37,385 nt of DNA, from contig JAITBI010000010.1 of assembly GCA_031283685.1 (NCBI GenBank), positions 1 through 37,385 on the forward strand, read 5' to 3'. The position numbers and the translations under genes were made by a program. This document shows, piece by piece, positions 1-6,966 of this stretch. The stretch is from Puniceicoccales bacterium. GTDB taxonomy: Bacteria; Verrucomicrobiota; Verrucomicrobiia; Opitutales; JAIRKQ01. Position 1 is the stretch's first letter. Each line of letters opens with the position of its first letter. The notes beneath the pieces were generated by a model. It was not told where the DNA came from and searched no databases. It saw only the letters and a program-made list of their open reading frames with translations.

Positions 1-348
1 TCTATCGTAGGTTATTTTACATTCTCCTTCAGTTTTTCGCTTACCGTCTTCATAAAATTTGATATGCTCCAGATCTCCATTTTGGTTGTTCCGAATTTCA
101 AAATAGGTCTTAAAATCATTTTGTGATCTGATACAGGGGACTAAAAAAAATTCTTCTCCCACAAATAATGATCGGATCGTGTCTAGTTCCATACCCCATT
201 TTTTGCTGTATGGTTCCCACCTGGCATCAAAATTTGAAATATCGATGTGATTCTCCTCAAATATTATGGGGGAATAGTCCGATGCTTTTGTGATGGTAGG
301 GAGACACGAAAGTATAAAAATACTAAAAATCAGAAATCTTCTAAACAT
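1..348 (-). CDS. Secreted or lipoprotein-like protein, partial (C-terminus runs off the window)
   Basis: Hand translation of the complement from ATG at 348: MFRRFLIFSIFILSCLPTITKASDYSPIIFEENHIDISNFDARWEPYSKKWGMELDTIRSLF... Open to the window edge (116 codons), with an N-terminal signal-peptide-like hydrophobic stretch and downstream of sctU on the same strand. Confidence 0.7.
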   Translation of the reverse strand, partial: MFRRFLIFSIFILSCLPTITKASDYSPIIFEENHIDISNFDARWEPYSKKWGMELDTIRSLFVGEEFFLVPCIRSQNDFKTYFEIRNNQNGDLEHIKFYEDGKRKTEGECKITYDR

Positions 349-424
349 ATGGCTTGGGAAATATACCAAAAAATATCATTGTCAATTTTTTGAACCCGAA
401 AGGAATATTTTCGAAGAAGTCCCA

Positions 425-1510
425 TTACCATGATTCACCTTCAAGGTTCATACCCTGTTCATGCTGTTCTTTCATTTCATATACCCAACGCAGCACCTCA
501 GCTACTGGTTCGATTAATTCTGTAGGAATGAAAGTCATAACTTCCCCAACATCCATAAGAGAATGTGCCAGTGGTACGTTGCGCATGATTGGAATGTTGT
601 TTTCCCGTGCCACCCGTATCATTTCTTCTGCGACGGCTCCCTGCCCAGTTGCCAAAATAATAGGCAAAGAGGATCCTTTATTTTTCATGTTGTAGTATAC
701 AGCTACGGCGATATGTTCGGGATTCGTTATCAACACGCTGGACTGTTTTGTCCTTCGGGGAGCATCTTGCTCGATCATTTCGCGGTGTAGCTGCTTTCGC
801 TTTCCCTTAATTTGTGGATCTCCTTCCATTTCCTTATACTCCCGTTTTACCTCATCCTTAGACATTTTCATTTTTTCCATAAAATTTCGCTTTTGAAAGA
901 CAAAATCGATACACGCAACCACAACGTATGCAAAGATCACATTGTATGCAAATCGTTTCATTATTGGTCCCAAGATATTGAGCACCCCCTTGAGACCATA
1001 AAATGGCAACAGAAGCAAATCTCGGATTAGGTTTTTTATGACCATGTAAATCAATATACCCAAGAATATTATTTTTAGAGCCGATTTTAAAAATTCGAAA
1101 AGGTTTTTTTTCGAAAAAATTTGTTTAATTTTTTCCGCAGGATTAAGTTTTTTAAAATCCGGCTTTACTGTTTCGAAAGTGAGCAGAAAACCAATTTGAG
1201 CACAATTTGCAATCACGGCCATGATCATGCAAATCCCAATTGCAGGCAATACGCTACTGATCATTTGCTTAAAAATCCCAACGATAACATTAGAATAGGC
1301 CATTCTAAAATCTTCCGACAGGTAGCCTAGGGGGAACACAAGCATATCTCCTATGGCCTTTACGTGACTGGACCATCCAATACCTACGTATGCATACAAA
1401 CCTATTAGCAGGGATGTGGAAACTACATCTGTACTTTTAGACACTTGGCCTTTTTTTCTAGCATCCCGCAGCTTCTTCGGCGTGGGCATTTCTGTCTTTT
1501 CACCACTCAT
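425..1510 (-). CDS. sctU: Type III secretion export apparatus autoprotease SctU (YscU/FlhB family)
   Basis: MSGEKTEMPTPKKLRDARKKGQVSKS N-terminus, TM helices, and cleavage-region motif SSVLITNPEHIAVAVYYN; follows sctT. Confidence 0.93.
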   Translation of the reverse strand: MSGEKTEMPTPKKLRDARKKGQVSKSTDVVSTSLLIGLYAYVGIGWSSHVKAIGDMLVFPLGYLSEDFRMAYSNVIVGIFKQMISSVLPAIGICMIMAVIANCAQIGFLLTFETVKPDFKKLNPAEKIKQIFSKKNLFEFLKSALKIIFLGILIYMVIKNLIRDLLLLPFYGLKGVLNILGPIMKRFAYNVIFAYVVVACIDFVFQKRNFMEKMKMSKDEVKREYKEMEGDPQIKGKRKQLHREMIEQDAPRRTKQSSVLITNPEHIAVAVYYNMKNKGSSLPIILATGQGAVAEEMIRVARENNIPIMRNVPLAHSLMDVGEVMTFIPTELIEPVAEVLRWVYEMKEQHEQGMNLEGESW

Positions 1511-2299
1511 CTATCTAACAAAAATCTTAACAAATTCTGCAAGTTTACTTTTGGATGTAAAATATAACTCGAAGAAATGGTTCAATATGGACAAATACAT
1601 AAACAAAAACATCATCGACAACCAACTTTTTACCGGCATTGCTAGGAAGAAAACATTAAGCTGGGGAGCAAATCTGTTGACCATGCCAAGCCCAAATTCT
1701 GCCAAGAACAAAACTATTAATATGGGAGCTGCCAAGGAAAACATCACAGCCATCAAATCCTTTATTAGATCCATAAAAAATACCACAAATCCCGCCTCAA
1801 ACTTCGGAAAGTATGAAAATACTGGCCACACCTGATACGTCTTATATATGAGATCCAAAAAAAACAAAAATCCGCCAGCGGAAAAAAATGCCACCGACAT
1901 CATTTGTATCAAAAAACTTCCCATGAGCGACGTTTGGGAACCTGCCATCGGGTCAAATATCGTTGCCATCGATGACCCGCGTTGAACATCGACTATAAAA
2001 CCAACTCCTTCCGCCGTATAGAAAATAAAACTTGTGACAAATCCCAAAATAATCCCTATGATAGTTTCTTTTATCAGCAGTCCACCCATGGTCAGGATGG
2101 CAAGTTCTCCCTGCGGCAGCGTTGGAAATACCAAACAGAATAATGGCAAAGACAGTGACAATATGGTTACATTTCGTCCGGTTCCTACCACAAACTGGCG
2201 TGAAAAAAATGGAGCTACTGCCAATGATGCCCCTAATCGTGCCATTGCTATAATTATCAATACGCATGCACTTGATATTTCCTTTATCGGCGCATCCAT
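1511..2299 (-). CDS. sctT: Type III secretion export apparatus protein SctT (YscT/FliR family)
   Basis: Hydrophobic 262 aa, YscT-like (ARLGASLAVAPFFSRQFV..., FDPMAGSQTSLMGSFLIQMMSVAFF); position between sctS and sctU. Confidence 0.9.
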   Translation of the reverse strand: MDAPIKEISSACVLIIIAMARLGASLAVAPFFSRQFVVGTGRNVTILSLSLPLFCLVFPTLPQGELAILTMGGLLIKETIIGIILGFVTSFIFYTAEGVGFIVDVQRGSSMATIFDPMAGSQTSLMGSFLIQMMSVAFFSAGGFLFFLDLIYKTYQVWPVFSYFPKFEAGFVVFFMDLIKDLMAVMFSLAAPILIVLFLAEFGLGMVNRFAPQLNVFFLAMPVKSWLSMMFLFMYLSILNHFFELYFTSKSKLAEFVKIFVR

Positions 2300-2309
2300 G
2301 ATCTACCCA

Positions 2310-2579
2310 TTACTTGGTTAACACTGGAAATTCATCGAACAAATAAGTAGTGAATTCCAAAATTTCACCACCTATCCAGTGAGTGGTTAAGGCTAATACT
2401 ACGATTACAAATATCAACTTTACCGCAAATCCCAGTGTTTGTTCTTGAACCTGAGTCAATGCTTGCAGTAGGCTAATAAGTAACCCCACTATCGTGGCTA
2501 TCAAAATCGGCGGCATCGATAGAACCAACACCAAAATCATCGCCTTAGATGTTACACTCAAAATAAATGACTCATGCAT
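2310..2579 (-). CDS. sctS: Type III secretion export apparatus protein SctS (YscS/FliQ family)
   Basis: 89 aa with two TM helices; PPILIATIVGLLISLLQALTQVQEQTLGFAVKLI is a typical FliQ/YscS signature. Confidence 0.93.
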   Translation of the reverse strand: MHESFILSVTSKAMILVLVLSMPPILIATIVGLLISLLQALTQVQEQTLGFAVKLIFVIVVLALTTHWIGGEILEFTTYLFDEFPVLTK

Positions 2580-2652
2580 AAGCTTACACTAAAGTCATGC
2601 CATTTAAGCAAAAATTTTAGGATAGACAATCTTTAATATTTGAAATCTTTGA

Positions 2653-2675
2653 TGGCAAATCCTGCCCGTTTGCCA
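2653..2675. repeat. 7-bp inverted repeat TGGCAAA-N9-TTTGCCA in the divergent sctS/cysJ-like intergenic region
   Basis: Seen directly: TGGCAAA(2653-2659) TCCTGCCCG TTTGCCA(2669-2675). Confidence 0.6.
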
Positions 2676-2791
2676 AAAGACTTCATTGTTAGAAAAACAG
2701 TCTACTAATCAGAAAATTTAATGGAAGATTTGTGCTATTTGCTAAGATTCGAATTATCTTGAACTTTTAGCATATTCACATTTTCTCAGCT

Positions 2792-3952
2792 ATGGAAATG
2801 ACCTATAACAGAGATAATCCATTTACCGCACCTTTAAAATTTCGGAGGAGGTTGAATAACCCGGCAAGCGATAAAAACGTTCAACATCTAGTTTTCGATG
2901 TGAGCAATAGCGACATATCCTACAAATGCGGTGATTCGATTGCTGTATTCCCCAAAAATAATGAGAATGAAACGACTGAAATTTTGCATCTGTTAAAAAT
3001 AGCCTCCGAAACACAGGTTAAGCTCCCTTTCCGAGGTGAAAAAATATCGATTTTTTCCGCTCTACGGGAATACCTTTGCATAACCAATTTGTCCGATCAA
3101 TTTTGGAAATGGCTTGGAGAAATCGAAACAGGTTCCGACATGGGTTCATTCATTAATGACAAAATACTCCATTCCGATCCGGAATGTCAGGTTTTGGCAA
3201 AATCATATTCGCTGTTGGAAATTTTAAAAAAATTCGACGGCCATTGTAAAGTAGAACCAAGCGAGTTGGTATCCAAATTACGCCGTTTAATGCCGCGGCT
3301 ATACTCCATTGCATCATCTCCTCTTGTTGACCAAAATGAAATACACATTGTCGTTGGGGTTGTTAGTTATACAAATGCCATTGGAAATAAAAGAAACGGT
3401 ATTGCGTCAAATTATTTGACCAACAATGCAAACATTGGGGAAGGCATCAAGGTCTTTGTGGTAAATTCCATGTTTGCCTTGCCAATAAATACCAAGTCGA
3501 ATATCATAATGGTTGGCCCGGGAACTGGAATTGCGCCGTTCAGGGGATTTTTACAAGAGAGACAGTGCATGGTAAACAAAGGTGATAAAGTCGGGAAAAG
3601 CTGGCTATTTTTCGGTGACAGAAATCAGGCGATGGATTTTTTATTTGAGGAAGAATTACAAACTTTTAAAAATTCTGGCATTTTAACAAATCTGAATTTG
3701 GCCTTTTCGAGGGATCAGGAAAATAAAATATATGTTCAGGATAGAATTTGGGAACGTCGCAAAGAACTCTGGTCGTGGATTTCCGATGGAGCCTATGTTT
3801 ATATCTGCGGAAATGCATCTAAAATGGCCGTGGATGTCGAGAATACCCTAAAGAAAATAGCCATGGAACTCGGAAACTTTAGCGAGGATGAGACCAATGT
3901 TTTTTTCAAGTCGCTAAAGGACAATCGACGCTATCAGAAGGACGTTTATTAG
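2792..3952 (+). CDS. CysJ/sulfite-reductase flavoprotein-like FAD/NADPH-binding reductase lacking the flavodoxin domain
   Basis: RLYSIASSP FAD-binding motif, GPGTGIAPFRGFLQER NADPH motif, YICGNASKMAVDVENTL, and C-terminal RRYQKDVY; begins at the FAD-binding region without an N-terminal FMN domain. Confidence 0.88.
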   Translation: MEMTYNRDNPFTAPLKFRRRLNNPASDKNVQHLVFDVSNSDISYKCGDSIAVFPKNNENETTEILHLLKIASETQVKLPFRGEKISIFSALREYLCITNLSDQFWKWLGEIETGSDMGSFINDKILHSDPECQVLAKSYSLLEILKKFDGHCKVEPSELVSKLRRLMPRLYSIASSPLVDQNEIHIVVGVVSYTNAIGNKRNGIASNYLTNNANIGEGIKVFVVNSMFALPINTKSNIIMVGPGTGIAPFRGFLQERQCMVNKGDKVGKSWLFFGDRNQAMDFLFEEELQTFKNSGILTNLNLAFSRDQENKIYVQDRIWERRKELWSWISDGAYVYICGNASKMAVDVENTLKKIAMELGNFSEDETNVFFKSLKDNRRYQKDVY

Positions 3953-3985
3953 TCTACCTCCCGTATCGACGGATCGATTTCTTTG

Positions 3986-4900
3986 TCAAAATTTATCCCG
4001 TTGGTGAAACTTTCTGTAGTCAGACAAGAGGCGCTTTTTGTCGACAGCCGTATAAATTTGGGTAGTGGAAATATCCGCATGTCCTAGCATTTCCTGTATG
4101 GAACGCAGATCTGCTCCATTTTCTAATAGGTGCGTAGCAAAGGAATGGCGCAAGGTATGTGGAGTTACGGATTTTTCTATTCCTGCTAGTTTTATGTATT
4201 TTTTAAGGTGCATCCACACGGTTTTTCTGGATAATTTGCGACCTCTTATCCCTATGAAGAATGTGCTATCCGTTTTAGATTTTACGAGTTTTGGACGGGC
4301 GACGGTTAGGTACCGTTCCAGCTTTGATTTGGCAATGGACCCAAAGGGAACACTCCTTTCCTTCGCCCCTTTACCGTACACTCTCAGAAAACAATTTTCA
4401 AAATCGACGGCCTGAATTTTAATATCACACAATTCGGACACTCTTAGGCCGCTGCTGTAAATCAATTCAAACATTGCGTTGTCCCGCATGGCCAGCGGAG
4501 ATTGTTCTCCACTTAATTCCAAAATTTTTGATACTTCCTCCGACGTCAATGTGTCCGGTAATTTTCGCATACAGCGGGGACGTTTCAACTGTTTGGCAAC
4601 GTCCAAATTTGCCATGTTTCGGGCTTTGGCAAATTTAGCAAATGATCGCAAAGCGGACAACTTTCTTGCCACCGTGGCCGACGAACACCCAGATTTGTCT
4701 AGAAACGCTAGCCATTGGCGCAGTATTTCCAATGAAACTTCTGACCAACTTTTTAGAGCATGCTTCGAAAAAAAATCCACAAGGGCAAATAGGTCATTTT
4801 CGTAGCTTGCTACAGTATTTTTGCTACTTCCCTTTTCCAATTCCAGGTATACGAAGAAGGCATCGATATCTCCTTTCAAAACTGATGGTGTTTCATCCAT
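3986..4900 (-). CDS. xerD: Tyrosine recombinase XerD/XerC
   Basis: SAM-like N-terminal domain; catalytic motifs SSGLRVSELCDI, HTLRHSFATHLLENGADLRSIQEMLGHADISTTQIYTAV (R, H-x-x-R, H, Y). XerD versus XerC is not certain. Confidence 0.9.
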   Translation of the reverse strand: MDETPSVLKGDIDAFFVYLELEKGSSKNTVASYENDLFALVDFFSKHALKSWSEVSLEILRQWLAFLDKSGCSSATVARKLSALRSFAKFAKARNMANLDVAKQLKRPRCMRKLPDTLTSEEVSKILELSGEQSPLAMRDNAMFELIYSSGLRVSELCDIKIQAVDFENCFLRVYGKGAKERSVPFGSIAKSKLERYLTVARPKLVKSKTDSTFFIGIRGRKLSRKTVWMHLKKYIKLAGIEKSVTPHTLRHSFATHLLENGADLRSIQEMLGHADISTTQIYTAVDKKRLLSDYRKFHQRDKF

Positions 4901-6149
4901 CGGACTTTAAAATGCTTAGCTTGGCACGAAAATTTTCTTTCAATATTGACTGTACTTCGGATGGTAACCGTGATTTCTTTTTTTCGGAGTCATCATCGGA
5001 AGTGGTAATAGGATGATTCTTCACGTTTTCAGATTTTAATGCTCGAATGTCTTGTAGGATGGCATCGATAGCACGGGATTGTCCCCGTTCAGCAGCTTTC
5101 AATAGGGTAGTTTCAAAATTTATAGTCTCAGAAATTCCGGTTTTGACGGATTCCTTTGATCGGTGAATTTCTTCCAATATCCGAACCATGCGGTCGGGGT
5201 AATTACCATCCCCATCCAAAATACTTTCCAATTGTTCGTAGATTCTCGCTTCCACGTCACATAAAACCCTGTACATGTCACAATTTTGTGATGAGATTTC
5301 ATGGGAAATTTTTATGAGCTTTTTATAGTCGCCGTAGTAAATGCTACTAATTATGCCATCGATTGTATTATCGTCGGCTAACCCATAGGCAAGGTTTATT
5401 GCTTCTGCGGTTATTTCATTTCCACAAAAAGTTGCCATTCGGTCAAGGATCGATTCCGCATCTCTGACGCCGCCATTGGCGAGGCGAGCAATTATAAGGA
5501 GTGAATCTTTGGAGATTTTTATTCCTTCGCTCTGAGCAATGGCAGATAATTTTTCAGCCAAGGTGGCAATTGGTACGGGCCGAAAGGAAAACCGTTGGCA
5601 TCGGGACGTTATGGTTGGCAAAACTTTGTGGGCCTCGGTGGTGGCAAAGATAAATTTTACGTGAGCTGGTGGTTCTTCGAGAGTTTTGAGTAACGCATTA
5701 AAGGCAGCATTTGATAGCATATGCACCTCGTCGATGATGTATATTTTATATTTGCATGAGATGGGAGCATATCGGCATTCTTCGCGAAGATCTCGAATCT
5801 GTTCGACGGAATTATTTGATGCTCCATCGATTTCTATAACATCCAAGCAGTTTCCTGATGCTATGGAGCGTGAAATTTCATCGTTAGGGTCGAAATCTAC
5901 GGAAGGTCTACCGTTGGCATTTAGAGCCATGGCTAGTAGACGGGCGGTAGTAGTTTTCCCCGTTCCCCGAGGCCCAACGAATAGGTAGGCATGGGCGACA
6001 CGATCCATATTTATGGCATTGGTTAATGTCCTAACGATGTGATCCTGTCCAATGATCTCTTTAAAAGTTTTCGGACGCCAGCGAAGAGCAATTACCCGGT
6101 ATTGGTTTTGGCTTTTGTCTAAATTTCCTTCCACAAAACTTTTTTGCAT
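4893..6149 (-). CDS. dnaX: DNA polymerase III subunit gamma/tau (short form)
   Basis: RWRPKTFKEIIGQDHIVRTL, Walker A GPRGTGKTTTAR, DVIEIDGASNNSVEQIRDL, KIYIIDEVHMLSNAAFNALLKTLEEPP, FATTEAHKVLPTITSRCQRF. Confidence 0.96.
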   Translation of the reverse strand: MQKSFVEGNLDKSQNQYRVIALRWRPKTFKEIIGQDHIVRTLTNAINMDRVAHAYLFVGPRGTGKTTTARLLAMALNANGRPSVDFDPNDEISRSIASGNCLDVIEIDGASNNSVEQIRDLREECRYAPISCKYKIYIIDEVHMLSNAAFNALLKTLEEPPAHVKFIFATTEAHKVLPTITSRCQRFSFRPVPIATLAEKLSAIAQSEGIKISKDSLLIIARLANGGVRDAESILDRMATFCGNEITAEAINLAYGLADDNTIDGIISSIYYGDYKKLIKISHEISSQNCDMYRVLCDVEARIYEQLESILDGDGNYPDRMVRILEEIHRSKESVKTGISETINFETTLLKAAERGQSRAIDAILQDIRALKSENVKNHPITTSDDDSEKKKSRLPSEVQSILKENFRAKLSILKSDG

Positions 6150-6169
6150 AGAATCCTATGCTATGCAAA
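6143..6169. repeat. Perfect 9-bp inverted repeat across the dnaX start codon
   Basis: TTTGCATAG(6143-6151)-AATCCTATG-CTATGCAAA(6161-6169); dnaX ATG is the complement of 6147-6149. Confidence 0.85.
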
Positions 6170-6239
6170 TCCTGCAAGTTATCTTTCCAAAGTAAAGTGA
6201 TATCAAAATGCTCCGCAGGGAAATTTTTGGAGGAAAGCT

Positions 6240-6314
6240 ATGGCCAAGTTCGCAGGCCCGATTTCAAACGTAATTGCCGTCCCAATATCCCTAATTTGGA
6301 ACGAAATTTTATGA
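6240..6314 (+). CDS. Candidate micro-ORF, 24 aa (MAKFAGPISNVIAVPISLIWNEIL)
   Basis: GGAGG Shine-Dalgarno about 6 nt before ATG (TTTGGAGGAAAGCTATG); in the long dnaX/mraZ intergenic region. Below the ORF-track length cutoff. Confidence 0.35.
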   Translation: MAKFAGPISNVIAVPISLIWNEIL

Positions 6315-6339
6315 ACATTCATTGGAAAATGTGATGGGG

Positions 6340-6370
6340 GGATCAAAATTTTTATGAAAAATTTTGATCC
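6340..6370. repeat. Perfect 14-bp inverted repeat with 3-nt loop
   Basis: GGATCAAAATTTTT-ATG-AAAAATTTTGATCC read directly. Confidence 0.9.
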
Positions 6371-6444
6371 ACTGCTGCCTTCCGCTGGAACAGTACTCAG
6401 GGCATATTTTGCATTTTTTCCTAACCAAATTTTCCATAATATTA

Positions 6445-6472
6445 TTGACTGTGGGGGAAAATGGGAGATACT
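6445..6472 (+). promoter_or_regulatory. Candidate sigma70 promoter for mraZ operon
   Basis: TTGACT (6445-6450), 16-nt spacer, GATACT (6467-6472), about 30 nt upstream of the mraZ start. Confidence 0.55.
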
Positions 6473-6486
6473 GTTTAGAAGTGGTG
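6452..6486 (+). promoter_or_regulatory. MraZ-box-like direct repeats (operator of the mra/dcw operon)
   Basis: TGGGG(6452) GAAAA TGGGA(6462) GATAC TGTTT(6472) AGAAG TGGTG(6482): four TGGGN-like units at exact 10-bp spacing directly upstream of mraZ. Confidence 0.7.
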
Positions 6487-6501
6487 ATTTTAGGTGAATA
6501 G

Positions 6502-6966
6502 GTGAAAATGTTGCAAAACTCAAATAACATTTATGTAGGTGAGCATCGGCGCAGTCCCGACGAGAAGGGTAGGGTATTATTACCGGCGAAATGGAGATTT
6601 GGGTCTGAACAACATGAAGTGTACATTGCCATCCCAAATCCGTCCGGATGCATAATCGTTTATCCTCCCAAAATGGTAGAAAAATTGAGAGAAAAAGCTT
6701 CCAATGTAAGCCTAGGAGATAAAAAGGGTCAAAAAACCCTCACGAAACTTTTTTCGAAGGCTGACCAGCTTACCTGTGATAGCCAAGGGAGAATTCTGCT
6801 CAATCAAATGCTTTGTACTCACGGAGGATTAAATAAGGAAATCCTGATGGTGGGTAATTTTATAACTTTTAGCATCTGGGATCCAGTAAGGTACGAAAAA
6901 TATTTAGGTAAAAATGATGATGACGATGACGAAATCAGCGTAATTTTAACACAGCTTGGATTATGA
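6502..6966 (+). CDS. mraZ: Transcriptional regulator MraZ
   Basis: GEHRRSPDEKGRVLLPAKWR and DSQGRILLNQML AbrB-like repeats; followed by rsmH. Start is GTG 6502 or ATG 6508. Confidence 0.95.
   Translation: MKMLQNSNNIYVGEHRRSPDEKGRVLLPAKWRFGSEQHEVYIAIPNPSGCIIVYPPKMVEKLREKASNVSLGDKKGQKTLTKLFSKADQLTCDSQGRILLNQMLCTHGGLNKEILMVGNFITFSIWDPVRYEKYLGKNDDDDDEISVILTQLGL

Noticed and set aside
354-695. Plus-strand ORFs antisense to sctU, sctT, ribosomal genes and others in the track (e.g. 354-695, 1416-1835, 4065-4415, 13742-14158, 15117-15455, 26474-26779)
   Set aside because: All lie opposite strongly supported coding genes and show no family motifs; treated as shadow ORFs.
3965-3978. Weak hairpin ATCGA-CGGA-TCGAT between the convergent cysJ-like gene and xerD
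   Set aside because: Only a 5-bp stem with no solid T-tract; not convincing as a terminator.
6240-6497. Possible selenoprotein or TGA-recoded ORF reading through 6312-6314
   Set aside because: TGA is used as a stop by several solid genes here, the continuation overlaps the mraZ promoter, and no SECIS-like element could be asserted.
6203-6637. 144-aa minus-strand ORF across the dnaX/mraZ intergenic and mraZ 5' end
   Set aside because: It overlaps the mraZ start antisense and the mraZ promoter/boxes, and has no recognisable domain. Most likely a chance open frame.
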